Positions 29,004 to 39,396 of a stretch of 64,000 nt of DNA are shown piece after piece. Each line of letters starts with the position of its first letter. Position 1 is the stretch's first letter. The stretch is from Pseudomonas fluorescens (lineage in GTDB: Bacteria > Pseudomonadota > Gammaproteobacteria > Pseudomonadales > Pseudomonadaceae), in contig NZ_CABVHY010000014.1 in NCBI RefSeq assembly GCF_902497875.1, positions 123,967-187,966 on the forward strand, in the 5' to 3' direction. Below the pieces are notes generated by a model, which made no database searches, had not been told where the DNA came from, and was given only the letters and a program-made list of their open reading frames with translations. A program made the position numbers and the translations under genes.

Positions 29004-31280
29004 TTACTCCTGTTGTTGTTTTGTAGGTCCGGCAAGCGGCAAGCGACAACTCATCAGCAACCCGACGGGCTGGCGCCGGGCCTGCAGCTCACCGCCGAAG
29101 CCTTCGATGATGCTGCGGCTCATCGACAAGCCAAGTCCCAGGCCTTCGGCCTTGCTGGTGTAGAACGGGGTGAAGATGTGCTCCAGCTGAGGCTCGCTGA
29201 CACCCGGCCCCTGGTCGACCACGCTGATTTCCACGCATGCCCCACTGTTCTGCCCCGCGGTGAGGACAATCAGCGAAGGCTGGCCCGGATGCTGTTCGCG
29301 GTTGGCGTCGATGGCATTGCGTAACAGATTCAGCAACACCTGCTCGAGCAGCACCCGGTCGGCATAAATCGGCGGCAGATTATCCGGCAGGCGCTCCTCG
29401 ATTACCACTTGGCAGTTGCTCGCCTCCCAGGCACACAGGCGTACCGCCTCACGGGCGACTTCGGCGACGTTGAGTGCCTGCATGCGCCGCTGCCCCTTGC
29501 GCAAGAACGCCCGCAACCGGCGGATCACTTCCGAAGCATGAGTGGCATGCAGGGTGATGCGTTCCAGGCCTTGGGCTACCTTTTCGGCGGCCTGCGGATT
29601 GGTCCCCAGCGTCTGCAAATAACGTTGGCTGGCATTGGCATAGTTGACCACCGCCGCCAGCGGCTGGTTGATTTCGTGGGCAATGCCCGAGGCCAGTTCA
29701 CCCAGGGTCACCAGCCGCGCGGTATGCGCCAGTTCGTCCTGATGGTGACGCTGTTGCACTTCGCGCAGTTCACGCTCGGTCATATCCCGCGCCACCAGCG
29801 AGTAATAACGCTCACCCGCGGCAGCGCGATGCGCCAGCAGGACCAGCGACACCGGCACCGAGGCGCCGCCACCGGGGGGTTGCAGGCGCGCATCGCTGCT
29901 CCAGACACCGTTGCGCTCGGCACTGCTCCAGCCTTCGCGCTGCAGGCGCGCCAGGTCATCGCTGGCGAAGAGTTCGGCCAGGGCCGGCATCGGCTGCTGC
30001 TCGTCGAGCCGCAGGGTGCGTCGCGCAGCCGGATTGAGGTAGGTGACCTGGCCAGCGGGATCGATGAACAGTACCGGGTCGGTGTTGGCCTCCACCACTT
30101 CAGCCAGTCGTCGCTTGTTCTCCTCAGCCTGGACCCGGGCAGTGATGTCGCGCGAGACGCTGATCACCTCGACCACCGCGCCGGTGTAGGTTTCACGGAT
30201 CGCCCGGCTGGCCGTCTCGAACCAGAGGTAATGCCCGGCCCGATGGCGAATGCGGTAGGTCATGGTGTGATAACCGTCCTGCTCCAGGGCATCGCGCGCG
30301 CGCTGGACCAGGCTGGCCAGGTCCTGAGCATGGAACAGGCCCTGGGCCATTTGCCCGCGCAGCTCTTCTGGCCAGTAGCCGAGCAGCGTCCAGGACGCCG
30401 GCGAGGCGTCGAGAAAACGCCCGTCCGGGGTATGCCGGGAAATCAGGTCGGTGGTGTTCTCGATGATCAAGCGGTACAACCGGCGCGCCTTGGCCGCCTC
30501 GCGCTCGGCCAGGACCTGGGCGGTGGCTTCCCGACAGCGGGCGAGCACACGGTTGTCCTGAGGATCGGGAATAAAGGTCCAGATCAATATCTGCGCCTCG
30601 AACTGCGCCTCGACCCCGTCGATAGCCCGTTGCTGGTCCAGACAGGCACGCACCAGTACCCGGTGATTGACCGGTAAAAAACCCAGCACGTCAGTCAGCG
30701 GTTTCTCGGCCAGCAGGGCCAACAGCGCCGCATTGAACTCCAGCGGCCGGCCCTGAGCATCGAGCAGCAAACTCGGTTGCGGATCGTGTCCCAGCAGTGG
30801 CGACCCACGCAGCATGCCGTTCACGCTGCTCAGCAAAGTCGTCAACAGGTCCTGCACCCAGCCCAGCCAGTCCAGACTCACACCCTCGTGCACTTCCACC
30901 AGCAGCAGCCCCGCCTGCCCCGGCTGCAGCGCAAGATCAAACACCTGGCCATGGCTGATGGCCGCCCGGCGCAGACGCCCGGACAACCAGCAGTCGAGCT
31001 GGCGCACCTGAGCCAGGTCCAGTCGCCCCTCCTCCACCAGACGGTCGAAGAGCAATTGATCGCTGGCCAGCAACGGGTCTCCAAGGCCCGGCGGCAAATG
31101 TTGGGCCGCCCCCTCATGGCTATAAATGTGCGCCTGCGGCTGCCAACTCAGATACACCGCCCGCTGCACCTCGGGGCAATCGAGCAAGGCCCGGCACAGG
31201 GCATCGGCCCGGGCGGCGAGAGAAACCCCCTCGCGCTGCAGGCGCAACCAACTGTGCAATCGAACGGGAGTGAGGCTCAT
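29004..31280 (-). CDS. PAS-domain sensor histidine kinase
   Basis: 758 residues, no membrane helix visible, so probably a soluble kinase. An N-terminal sensory region (1-260) is followed by at least two PAS domains (about 280-390 and 400-510), then HisKA with H535 (GIAHEINQPLAAV) and a HATPase domain (DQGPGVSEPQLEHIFTPFYTSKAEGLGLGL). The kinase part is of the FixL/DctB type. It is divergent from the acyl-CoA ligase operon, which suggests that the signal is a carboxylic acid or its CoA ester. Confidence 0.92.
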   Translation of the reverse strand: MSLTPVRLHSWLRLQREGVSLAARADALCRALLDCPEVQRAVYLSWQPQAHIYSHEGAAQHLPPGLGDPLLASDQLLFDRLVEEGRLDLAQVRQLDCWLSGRLRRAAISHGQVFDLALQPGQAGLLLVEVHEGVSLDWLGWVQDLLTTLLSSVNGMLRGSPLLGHDPQPSLLLDAQGRPLEFNAALLALLAEKPLTDVLGFLPVNHRVLVRACLDQQRAIDGVEAQFEAQILIWTFIPDPQDNRVLARCREATAQVLAEREAAKARRLYRLIIENTTDLISRHTPDGRFLDASPASWTLLGYWPEELRGQMAQGLFHAQDLASLVQRARDALEQDGYHTMTYRIRHRAGHYLWFETASRAIRETYTGAVVEVISVSRDITARVQAEENKRRLAEVVEANTDPVLFIDPAGQVTYLNPAARRTLRLDEQQPMPALAELFASDDLARLQREGWSSAERNGVWSSDARLQPPGGGASVPVSLVLLAHRAAAGERYYSLVARDMTERELREVQQRHHQDELAHTARLVTLGELASGIAHEINQPLAAVVNYANASQRYLQTLGTNPQAAEKVAQGLERITLHATHASEVIRRLRAFLRKGQRRMQALNVAEVAREAVRLCAWEASNCQVVIEERLPDNLPPIYADRVLLEQVLLNLLRNAIDANREQHPGQPSLIVLTAGQNSGACVEISVVDQGPGVSEPQLEHIFTPFYTSKAEGLGLGLSMSRSIIEGFGGELQARRQPVGLLMSCRLPLAGPTKQQQE

Positions 31281-31364
31281 CGCGGGTCCACTTTTTCAGG
31301 AAAACCAAGCATATACCGGCCTTGGTGGGGATGACTGAATTCATTTGGCACATCAAGAACCCAA

Positions 31365-31382
31365 TATAGTACTTGTACTATA
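31365..31382. promoter_or_regulatory. 18-bp palindrome in the kinase/ligase divergent promoter
   Basis: TATAGTAC-TT-GTACTATA is a perfect inverted repeat of 8-base arms, 117 bases upstream of the ligase start and 85 bases from the kinase start. A dimeric regulator such as the adjacent FixJ-type protein could bind here. The rest of the 31283-31498 gap is AT-richer than its neighbours and has no other clear signal. Confidence 0.5.
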
Positions 31383-31498
31383 CGACTCAGGTTGTACTTC
31401 CATATCTAATGCTGAATGTTATATAAAGCACACCGGACATAAAGTTGACCTCGCAAGGCCAGCTACAGAGCTAACAATCAGCCACCGAGTACCCGTAC

Positions 31499-33121
31499 AT
31501 GTCGATCTTCGAACAAGGGCTAGCCCCTACGGCTGTCAATCATATTGCCTTGTCTCCACTGAGCTTCCTCGAACGCACCGCCAGCGTTTATCCGCACTAT
31601 CCCGCCGTTATCCATGGTTCGATTCGCCGTACCTGGGCGCAGACCTATACCCGTTGCCGGCGCCTGGCCTCGGCATTGGCCGGTCGCGGCATCGGCAAGG
31701 GCGACACGGTGGCGGTGATGCTGCCCAATATCCCGGAGATGCTTGAAGTGCACTTCGGCGTGCCAATGATTGGCGCCGTGCTCAACCCGCTCAACGTGCG
31801 CCTGGATGCCGAAGCCATTGCCTTCATGCTGCAGCATGGCGAAGCCAAGGTGTTGATCACCGACCGCGAGTTCTACGACGTCATCCATGCCGCGATCGGC
31901 ATGCTCGATCACCCGCCGCTGGTGATTGACGTCAACGACCCGGAATACGGTGAAGGCCAGGCTGTCAGCGATCTCGACTATGAAGCGCTGTTGGCTGAAG
32001 GTGACCCGCAATTCGCCTGGCAATGGCCGGATGACGAATGGCAAGCCATCTCGTTGAACTACACCTCAGGCACCACCGGCAACCCGAAAGGCGTGGTCTA
32101 CCACCATCGCGGTGCTTACCTGAACTCTTTGGGTAACCAGATGATCTGGGCCATGGGTAACCATCCGGTGTACCTCTGGACGCTGCCGATGTTCCATTGC
32201 AACGGCTGGTGCTACCCATGGACTGTCACTGCCCTGGCGGGCGTGCATGTGTTCCTGCGCCGTGTCGATCCACAGAAAATCCTGACGATGATTCGCGAGC
32301 ATCAGGTGACGCACCTGTGCGGTGCGCCGATCGTGCTCAATGCGCTGGTGAACATGCCGGAATCGGCGAAGGCCGCCATCGATCATCCGGTCAACGCCAT
32401 GGTTGCAGGCGCCGCGCCGCCGGCCAAAGTGATTGGTGCCGTGGAAGAAATGGGCATCAAGGTGACTCACGTCTACGGCCTGACCGAAGTCTATGGTCCG
32501 GTGACCCTCTGCGCCTGGCATGCCGAGTGGGATGAGCTGCCATTGGAGGAACGGGCACAGATCAAATCCCGTCAAGGCGTGCGCTACCCGACACTGGAAG
32601 GCGTGATGGTGGCCGACTCGACCACACTGGAGCCGACTCCGCGCGATGGCCTGACCATCGGCGAAATCTTCATGCGCGGCAATACCGTGATGAAGGGCTA
32701 CCTGAAGAACCCTACCGCCACTGCCGAAGCCTTCGAAGGCGGCTGGTTCCACACCGGCGACCTGGCAGTCTGTCATCCCGACGGTTATGTCGAGATCAAG
32801 GACCGGCTCAAGGACATCATCATCTCCGGCGGCGAGAACATCTCCACCATCGAACTTGAAGGTGTGCTGTACCGCCATCCAGCCGTAATGGAAGCCGCAG
32901 TGGTCGCCCGTCCCGATGAGAAGTGGGGCGAAACGCCCTGCGCCTTCATCACGCTCAAGGCCGATCACCAGGATATCCGCCAAGCCGACATCATCAGTTT
33001 CTGCCGCGAACACCTGGCCGGATTCAAGCTGCCGCGCACCGTGGTCTTCACCCAGCTGCCGAAGACCTCGACCGGCAAGATCCAGAAGTTCGTGCTGCGG
33101 GAAATGGCCAAAAACCTGTAA
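31499..33121 (+). CDS. Short/medium-chain acyl-CoA synthetase (AMP-forming)
   Basis: 540 residues of the ANL superfamily, close to AlkK-like/FadD-type medium-chain ligases. The P-loop YTSGTTGNPKG starts near residue 188. The later motifs YGLTEVYGP, WFHTGDL and the C-terminal KTSTGKIQK lysine are present. It activates a free acid to its CoA ester. First gene of a run with DUF485, a sodium symporter, an acyl-CoA dehydrogenase and a porin, i.e. uptake, activation and first oxidation of one substrate. The ribosome site before 31499 is weak. Confidence 0.92.
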   Translation: MSIFEQGLAPTAVNHIALSPLSFLERTASVYPHYPAVIHGSIRRTWAQTYTRCRRLASALAGRGIGKGDTVAVMLPNIPEMLEVHFGVPMIGAVLNPLNVRLDAEAIAFMLQHGEAKVLITDREFYDVIHAAIGMLDHPPLVIDVNDPEYGEGQAVSDLDYEALLAEGDPQFAWQWPDDEWQAISLNYTSGTTGNPKGVVYHHRGAYLNSLGNQMIWAMGNHPVYLWTLPMFHCNGWCYPWTVTALAGVHVFLRRVDPQKILTMIREHQVTHLCGAPIVLNALVNMPESAKAAIDHPVNAMVAGAAPPAKVIGAVEEMGIKVTHVYGLTEVYGPVTLCAWHAEWDELPLEERAQIKSRQGVRYPTLEGVMVADSTTLEPTPRDGLTIGEIFMRGNTVMKGYLKNPTATAEAFEGGWFHTGDLAVCHPDGYVEIKDRLKDIIISGGENISTIELEGVLYRHPAVMEAAVVARPDEKWGETPCAFITLKADHQDIRQADIISFCREHLAGFKLPRTVVFTQLPKTSTGKIQKFVLREMAKNL

Positions 33122-33250
33122 TCCCGACGACATCCCGTTGACTGAGCGGCTGGTGTTTTACCTGCCGCTTTGGGGTTGTGCAGGCCGAAATCGGCCAGGC
33201 ACCCGCCCCGCCCCCACATATCGACAACAAAAACAAAGGTGGAGCCCACA

Positions 33251-33577
33251 ATGAGCGACATTCATTCAACCGATACCCAGCGTTGTGAACGCATCCGGTC
33301 CAACCCGAAATTCCTCCAGTTGGTGAAGACTCGTTCACGCCTGGCCTGGTCCCTGAGTGCCGCCGTGCTGGGCACCTACTACGTGTTCATGGGGGTGGTG
33401 GCCTTTGCTCCGCAGTGGCTGCATGCGCCGCTCGCCAGCCAAAGCCTGATGACCGTGGGCATGCCGGTAGGCGCGGCGATCATCGTGTTCTCCTGGCTAC
33501 TCACCGGCTGGTACGTCCACAGCGCCAACACCCGTTTCGATGCACTGGGCGCGGCAGTCCTCGAGGAAAGCAAGTGA
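33251..33577 (+). CDS. DUF485 (YjcH-like) membrane protein
   Basis: 108 residues from the ATG at 33251 (GGTGGAG just upstream). Two membrane helices (about 36-57 and 70-90), with the conserved charged linker typical of DUF485. Such proteins are encoded next to acetate/solute symporters (as yjcH with actP). The stop overlaps the symporter start (TGATG). Confidence 0.88.
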   Translation: MSDIHSTDTQRCERIRSNPKFLQLVKTRSRLAWSLSAAVLGTYYVFMGVVAFAPQWLHAPLASQSLMTVGMPVGAAIIVFSWLLTGWYVHSANTRFDALGAAVLEESK

Positions 33578-35247
33578 TGAACATGCTCCGTAAGCTGACC
33601 CTCACGGCCGCGGGCCTGCTGCCCGCCTCCGTGGTACTCGCCGCGCCAACGCTGGGCGCAGTGGAAAAACAACCGCTGAACCTGCATGCAATCGGCATGT
33701 TCTTCGTGTTCGTTCTGGGCACCCTGCTGATTACCATGTGGGCGGCGCGCCAAACCAAATCCACCTCGGATTTCTATACCGCTGGCGGTGGCATCACCGG
33801 TTTCCAGAACGGTCTGGCGATTGCCGGTGACTACATGTCCGCCGCGACCCTGCTGGGGCTTTCCAGCCTGGTGTTCGCCAAGGGCTACGACGGCTTCATC
33901 TATACCATCGGCTTCTTTGTCGGCTGGCCGATCATTACCTTCCTGATGGCCGAGCGTCTGCGCAACCTGGGGCGCTACACCTTCGCCGACATCGTCTCCT
34001 ATCGCCTGGACCAGAACAAGGTGCGGATCTTCGCCGCGTTCGGCTCGCTGACGGTGGTGTGCTGCTACCTGATCGTGCAGATGGTCGGTGCCGGCCAGTT
34101 GATCAAATTGCTGTTCGGTCTCGACTACCCGGTAGCGGTGGTGATCGTCGGCGCGCTGATGCTGGTGTATGTGATCTTCGGCGGCATGATCGCCACTACC
34201 TGGGTACAGATCATCAAGGCCGTGCTGCTGCTTGCCGGCGGTACTACCCTGGCGGTCATGGCCATGTCCCAGTTCGGCTTCAGCTATGAAGTGCTGGCGA
34301 CCAAAGCCATTGAAGCCCATGCCAGCGGCTGGAACATCATGGGCCCTGGCGCGATGCTCGCCGACCCGATCAACACCGCTTCGATGTCCCTGGGCCTGGT
34401 ATTCGGCATCGCCGGCCTGCCGCATATCCTGATGCGTTTCTTCACCGTGCCCAACGCCAGGGAAGCGCGTAAATCGGTGTTCTACGCTACCGGTTTTATC
34501 GGCTTCTTCTTCCTCGTGGTCTGCACCCTGGGCTTCGCGGCAATGGTCATCATCGGCACCGACCCGCAGTACTACGTCAACGGCGAAGTGGGTGGCACCT
34601 TGATCGGCGGCGGCAACATGGTCGCCATGCACCTGGCCAAGGCCGTGGGCGGCAACCTGTTCTTCGGCTTCCTCTCGGCGGTGGCCTTCGCCACTATCCT
34701 CGCGGTGGTTTCCGGCCTGGCCCTGGCGGGCGCCTCGGCGATTTCCCACGACCTCTATGCCACTGTCTTCAAGAAAGGCAAGGCTACCGAGAAGCAAGAG
34801 ATGCGAGTGACCCGTATGGCCACTGTCGCGCTGGGCATCATCGCCATCCTGCTGGGCATCCTGTTCGAGAAGATGAACGTCGCGTTCCTCGTCGGCCTGA
34901 CCTTCGGCATCGCCGCTTCGACCAACTTCCCGGTGCTGATCATGGCCATGTACTGGAAAGGCCTGACCACCAAGGGCGCGATCATCGGCGGTTTCGCCGG
35001 TCTGGTCTGCGCACTGGTATTGGTAATCCTCTCGCCAGCAGTCTGGGTCACCGTACTCGGCCACGCCAAGGCGATTTTCCCCTACGACCATCCGGCATTG
35101 TTCTCCATGCCGCTGGCCTTCCTGGTGATAGTCGTGGTGTCCAACCTTGACCGCAGCGTGCGGGCGGACAAGGAGCGTGATGCTTACGACGACCAGTTCG
35201 TGCGAGCACAGACCGGCCTCGGCATAGCCAGCGCCTCCAGCCATTGA
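33577..35247 (+). CDS. ActP-like solute:sodium symporter for a monocarboxylate
   Basis: 556 residues of the SSS family with a cleavable signal-like N-terminus (about 1-22) and about 13 membrane helices. The conserved [27 protein letters not shown] segment is typical of cation/acetate symporters. The substrate is not certain; the operon suggests the acid that the ligase activates. A one-base overlap with the DUF485 gene indicates coupling. Confidence 0.9.
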   Translation: MNMLRKLTLTAAGLLPASVVLAAPTLGAVEKQPLNLHAIGMFFVFVLGTLLITMWAARQTKSTSDFYTAGGGITGFQNGLAIAGDYMSAATLLGLSSLVFAKGYDGFIYTIGFFVGWPIITFLMAERLRNLGRYTFADIVSYRLDQNKVRIFAAFGSLTVVCCYLIVQMVGAGQLIKLLFGLDYPVAVVIVGALMLVYVIFGGMIATTWVQIIKAVLLLAGGTTLAVMAMSQFGFSYEVLATKAIEAHASGWNIMGPGAMLADPINTASMSLGLVFGIAGLPHILMRFFTVPNAREARKSVFYATGFIGFFFLVVCTLGFAAMVIIGTDPQYYVNGEVGGTLIGGGNMVAMHLAKAVGGNLFFGFLSAVAFATILAVVSGLALAGASAISHDLYATVFKKGKATEKQEMRVTRMATVALGIIAILLGILFEKMNVAFLVGLTFGIAASTNFPVLIMAMYWKGLTTKGAIIGGFAGLVCALVLVILSPAVWVTVLGHAKAIFPYDHPALFSMPLAFLVIVVVSNLDRSVRADKERDAYDDQFVRAQTGLGIASASSH

Positions 35248-35315
35248 TCTACAGGGCACGGTCCGCTCCAGCGGCGCCGTGCCCATCGCACAACCGTCAC
35301 AACGAGGTTCACGTT

Positions 35316-37088
35316 ATGCCCCAATTCAATGCCCCACTGCGCGACATGCGCTTTGTCCTGCATGAAGTGTTCGACGCCCCGGCCTTGTGGGCGCGCCTGC
35401 CGGCCCTGGCCGATAGCGTCGATGCGGCCACCGCGGATGCGATTCTCGAAGAGGCGGCGAAAGTCACCTCACACCTGATCGCCCCGCTGAACCGCAGCGG
35501 CGACGAGGAAGGCGCCCAATGGAACGAGGGCCAGGTCAGCACCCCGATCGGCTTCAAGCAGGCCTACGCCACCTACATCGAGGGCGGCTGGGTGGGCCTT
35601 TCCGGTAATGCAGAATTCGGCGGCATGGGCATGCCGAAGATGCTTGCCGTGCAGTTCGAAGAAATGCTCTATGGCGCCAACTCAAGCTTCGCCCTGTACT
35701 CGGCGTTGAGTTCCGGCGCCTGTCTGGCAATCGATGCTCACGCCAGCGAAGAGCTGAAAAACCTTTACCTGCCGCCAATGTATGAAGGTCGCTGGGCCGG
35801 TTCCATGTGCCTGACCGAAGCCCATGCCGGTACCGATCTGGGGATCATCCGCACCCGCGCCGAACCCCAGGCCGACGGCAGCTTCAACATCACCGGCAGC
35901 AAGATCTTCATCACCGGTGGCGACCAGGACCTGACCGAAAACATCATTCACCTGGTGCTGGCCAAACTGCCGGATGCGCCGGCCGGTCCCAAAGGCATCT
36001 CGCTGTTTGTGGTGCCCAAGGTATTGATCAACGCCGACGGTTCCCTTGGCAATGCCAACGCCGTCAGCTGCGGCTCGATCGAACACAAGATGGGCATCAA
36101 GGCCTCGGCCACCTGCGTGATGAACTTCGACGGTGCCAGCGGCTGGCTGGTCGGCGAAGCCAACAAAGGCCTGGCGGCGATGTTTACCATGATGAACTAC
36201 GAACGTCTGTCCATCGGCATTCAGGGGATCGGTTGCGCCGAAGCCTCCTACCAGAGCGCCGTCACCTACGCTCGCGAACGCATTCAGAGCCGCGCGCCCA
36301 CCGGTGCGATCGCCAAGGACAAGATCGCCGACCCGATCATCGTCCACCCGGATGTGCGCCGCATGCTGCTCAGCATGAAAGCCATGACCGAAGGTGGTCG
36401 CGCCTTTGCCAGCTATGTCGGGCAGCAGCTGGACCTGGCGAAGTTTTCCGACGATGTGCAAGAACGCGACAGTGCCCAGACCCTGGTCGCGCTGCTCACC
36501 CCCATCGCCAAGGCATTTTTTACCGACTCCGGCCTGGAAAGCTGCATCAACGGCCAGCAAGTGTTCGGCGGCCATGGCTACATCCGCGAATGGGGCCAGG
36601 AACAGTTGGTCCGCGACGTGCGCATTGCGCAGATCTACGAAGGTACCAACGGCATTCAGGCGCTGGACTTGCTCGGGCGCAAAGTGCTCGCCGATAACGG
36701 CGCCGCTCTACGTCAGTTTACCGCTGAGATCCGCGCGTTCGCCGGCCAGCCCGATGCCCCCTACGCCAAGCCACTGCTCGACGCCGTGCAGCGTCTGGAA
36801 AACCTCAGCGCCTGGCTGCAGGACCAGGCCGCGACCAACCGCAACGAAATCGGCGCCGCTTCGGTGGAGTATCTGCACCTGTTTGGCTACGTCGCCTACG
36901 CCTGGCTCTGGGCGCGCATGGCTCAGGTGGCGGAGAAAAAACGCAGTGAAGACGAGGCCTTTTATGGCGCGAAAATCGCCACCGCCGACTTCTACTTTAG
37001 TCGTCTGCTCCCACGGGTACTAACTCTGGAACAATGCATCCGGGCTGGCAGTGCGTCGTTGTATGGCCTGAGCGCCGAACAGTTCTGA
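35316..37088 (+). CDS. Acyl-CoA dehydrogenase, DmdC-like
   Basis: 590 residues, the long acyl-CoA dehydrogenase type (3-methylthiopropanoyl-CoA dehydrogenase/DmdC-like, with an extra C-terminal domain). LTEAHAGTDLG in the FAD/substrate region and GQQVFGGHGYIREWGQEQ near the C-terminal are conserved. It would oxidise the CoA ester made by the ligase at 31499-33121. Start at 35316 after GAGG, 68 bases after the symporter. Confidence 0.92.
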   Translation: MPQFNAPLRDMRFVLHEVFDAPALWARLPALADSVDAATADAILEEAAKVTSHLIAPLNRSGDEEGAQWNEGQVSTPIGFKQAYATYIEGGWVGLSGNAEFGGMGMPKMLAVQFEEMLYGANSSFALYSALSSGACLAIDAHASEELKNLYLPPMYEGRWAGSMCLTEAHAGTDLGIIRTRAEPQADGSFNITGSKIFITGGDQDLTENIIHLVLAKLPDAPAGPKGISLFVVPKVLINADGSLGNANAVSCGSIEHKMGIKASATCVMNFDGASGWLVGEANKGLAAMFTMMNYERLSIGIQGIGCAEASYQSAVTYARERIQSRAPTGAIAKDKIADPIIVHPDVRRMLLSMKAMTEGGRAFASYVGQQLDLAKFSDDVQERDSAQTLVALLTPIAKAFFTDSGLESCINGQQVFGGHGYIREWGQEQLVRDVRIAQIYEGTNGIQALDLLGRKVLADNGAALRQFTAEIRAFAGQPDAPYAKPLLDAVQRLENLSAWLQDQAATNRNEIGAASVEYLHLFGYVAYAWLWARMAQVAEKKRSEDEAFYGAKIATADFYFSRLLPRVLTLEQCIRAGSASLYGLSAEQF

Positions 37089-37149
37089 CGATTGAACCGC
37101 ACGCGGCGCCAGCTCCTCTCTTTTCGGTGTCCGCGTTTTTTATCGATAG

Positions 37150-37174
37150 GGCCCTCGCCCGTTTGGCGAGGGCC
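37150..37174 (+). terminator. Hairpin after the acyl-CoA dehydrogenase
   Basis: GGCCCTCGCC-cgttt-GGCGAGGGCC forms a perfect 10-pair stem 62 bases after the stop. There is no T run after it on this strand, so it may be a weak terminator or an RNA-end protector that lowers porin expression. Confidence 0.5.
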
Positions 37175-37268
37175 GTTGTAGAGCACTTCCAAGCATCCCC
37201 CCGAATATCGAGCCCTGAAGCTCGATGCGGGAACCGCTACTCCATAATAAAAACAAAGGGGCTCCACC

Positions 37269-38537
37269 ATGGACCGTAACACCCGCACACTCGTTACCCG
37301 TCTGCTGTTGGCCGGCGGCGTCGTCGGCCTCTCGGCACCGGCTAACGCCGAATTCATCAAGGACAGCAAGGCCAGCCTGGAGCTGCGCAACTTCTACTTC
37401 AACCGCGACTATCGCCAGGACAACGCAGCCCAGTCCAAGCAAGAGGAATGGGCTCAGGGTTTCCTGCTGCGCTACGAGTCTGGCTTCACTGAAGGCTTGA
37501 TCGGTGTAGGTTTCGACGCCATCGGCCTGGTCGGGGTAAAACTTGACTCCAGTCCCGATCGTGCCGGTTCCGGTTTGCTCAAACGCCACCGCGATGCTTC
37601 CAAGGGCTCGCAGGACGAGTACGGCGAACTGGGTCTGACCGCCAAGTTGCGTGCCTCCAAGAGCGTGCTGAAAGTCGGCACCTTGCAGCCCAAAGTACCG
37701 ACCCTCCTGGCCAACGATTCGCGGCTGTTGCCTCAGACCTTCAAGGGCGGCCAGCTGAATTCGCTGGAACTCGAGGGCCTGACCCTGGATGCCGGCCGGT
37801 TGACTCAGGTCAACCAGCGCGATTCCTCGGACTATCAGGACATGGCCATCACCACCACGGGCGTGAAGAACATCCGCACCCGCCATGCCACCAGCGACAG
37901 ATTCGATTTCGCCGGCCTGAACTACAAGTGGAACAGCAACCTCAATACCGGCTACAGCTACGGCCACCTGGACAACCTCTATAGCCAGCATATGGTCAAC
38001 CTGACTTATGTATTGCCGGTGACCCAGGGCCAGTCGTTCAAGACCGATCTGCGCTTCGCTCGCTCCACCGACGATGGCGGCAGCAACGTCGACAACCGGG
38101 CGCTGGGTGCGATGTTCACCTACAACCTCGGCAGTCACGCCCTCGGTCTCGGCTATCAGGGCATGAGCGGTGACACCGGCTTTGCCTACGTCAATGGCAG
38201 CGATGCGTTCCTGGTGAACTTCGTGCAGATCGGCGACTTCGCCAGCAAGGACGAAAAGTCCTGGCAGGCCCGCTATGACTACAACTTCGCTGCGATTGGC
38301 ATTCCTGGCCTGACCTTCATGACCCGCTACATCAGCGGCTCCGATATCGACCTGGGCAACAATCGCCCCGAAGGCAAGGAATGGGAACGCGATACCGACA
38401 TCGGCTATGTGTTCCAGAGCGGCACGCTGAAAAACCTCGGGGTGAAATGGCGCAACGCCACGGTCCGCTCGAGCAACTTTGGCAGCGACCTGGATGAAAA
38501 CCGCCTGATCGTCAGCTATAGCCTGCCGATCTGGTAA
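37269..38537 (+). CDS. OprD-family outer-membrane porin
   Basis: 422 residues, signal peptide ending at ANA|EF (about residue 27), then repeated amphipathic beta-strands. Motifs typical of OprD porins are visible (RNFYFNRDYRQDNAAQSKQEEWAQGF near the start, and the DLDENRLIVSYSLPIW end). Probably lets the acid substrate of the preceding operon cross the outer membrane. 38538-38719 holds a GC-rich hairpin (AACCCGCG...CGCGGGTT) and no gene. Confidence 0.9.
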   Translation: MDRNTRTLVTRLLLAGGVVGLSAPANAEFIKDSKASLELRNFYFNRDYRQDNAAQSKQEEWAQGFLLRYESGFTEGLIGVGFDAIGLVGVKLDSSPDRAGSGLLKRHRDASKGSQDEYGELGLTAKLRASKSVLKVGTLQPKVPTLLANDSRLLPQTFKGGQLNSLELEGLTLDAGRLTQVNQRDSSDYQDMAITTTGVKNIRTRHATSDRFDFAGLNYKWNSNLNTGYSYGHLDNLYSQHMVNLTYVLPVTQGQSFKTDLRFARSTDDGGSNVDNRALGAMFTYNLGSHALGLGYQGMSGDTGFAYVNGSDAFLVNFVQIGDFASKDEKSWQARYDYNFAAIGIPGLTFMTRYISGSDIDLGNNRPEGKEWERDTDIGYVFQSGTLKNLGVKWRNATVRSSNFGSDLDENRLIVSYSLPIW

Positions 38538-38719
38538 GCGCAGAATCCAGCCCTACAGGGGAACCCGCGTAGCTGACTTCCGGCTTCGCGGGTTGCACCC
38601 GCAGCGTCTTTCACAGCGCCGCTGAATATCTGACAGCCCCCTCCCGCAATACCAACCCGCCGCAGGGGTCATAGTAGGTTAAGATGCCTGTTAATCAGGC
38701 TCGCTGTGAGTAGCCCCGC

Positions 38720-39241
38720 ATGACAGATAACAGTCGGACCACCCGTCTGATCAAGAAGTACCCGAATCGCCGGTTGTATGACACGCACACCAGCAGTCAT
38801 CTGACCCTGGCGGATATACGCCAGCTGGTCGTCGATAAAATCCCGTTCGAGGTGGTCGACGCCAAGACCGGCGAAGACCTGACCCGAAGCATCCTGCTGC
38901 AGGTGATTCTTGAAGCCGAAAGTGGCGGTGAGCCGATCTTCTCCGTCGAGATGCTGATGGGGATAATCCAGTTCTACGGCCCGTACCAAGGCGTCCTCGG
39001 CAGCTATCTGGATAAAAGCATCCAGACGGTCATCGACGTCCAGTCGCAAACCGGCGCACAGTCCTCCGAGGCCTGGAGCGAGTTCATGCACAAGCAGGCA
39101 CCGGTCATGCAGGATTTGATGCGTCAGTATGTCGACCAGTCCAAAGCCCTCTACCTGAATACTCAGAACCTCTTCGGTCTGTTCGGTGGCCCACCCGGCC
39201 AGCCAGGGCCCGGTAGCGGACCGAAAAAAGACGACAAGTGA
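38720..39241 (+). CDS. phaR: PHA synthesis regulator PhaR/PhbF
   Basis: 173 residues. N-terminal DNA/PHA-binding domain (RLIKKYPNRRLYDTHTSSHLTL, IRQLVVDKIPFEVVDAKTGED) and a C-terminal PHB-accumulation regulatory domain, ending in a Pro/Gly-rich tail. The family represses phasin and pha genes and is released by PHB granules. In other pha loci it adjoins the phasin gene; here it is separated from phaP by the nor cluster. Called PhbF in some Pseudomonas. Confidence 0.92.
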   Translation: MTDNSRTTRLIKKYPNRRLYDTHTSSHLTLADIRQLVVDKIPFEVVDAKTGEDLTRSILLQVILEAESGGEPIFSVEMLMGIIQFYGPYQGVLGSYLDKSIQTVIDVQSQTGAQSSEAWSEFMHKQAPVMQDLMRQYVDQSKALYLNTQNLFGLFGGPPGQPGPGSGPKKDDK

Positions 39242-39258
39242 GTCACCCTGACTACCCG

Positions 39259-39293
39259 GCTGCTCCTACAAGGGAGCAGCGCTCGCTTCTTTT
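39259..39293 (+). terminator. Rho-independent terminator after phaR
   Basis: GCTGCTCC-tacaag-GGAGCAGC, followed within 10 bases by a T-rich stretch (cttcttttatt). It lies 18 bases after the phaR stop and separates phaR from the nor cluster. Confidence 0.75.
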
Positions 39294-39396
39294 ATTATTC
39301 TTTTTATTTATTCATCCCGATAATTCCCTCCCCCACGATGATTTCAATTTCACCTGTTAAATAAACCATACAACAGGTTCAACTTCGTCCACTTTC

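Noticed and set aside
33379..35286. 635-codon minus-strand frame opposite the symporter
   Set aside because: His/Gln/Gly-rich shadow typical of antisense to membrane proteins in high-GC DNA.
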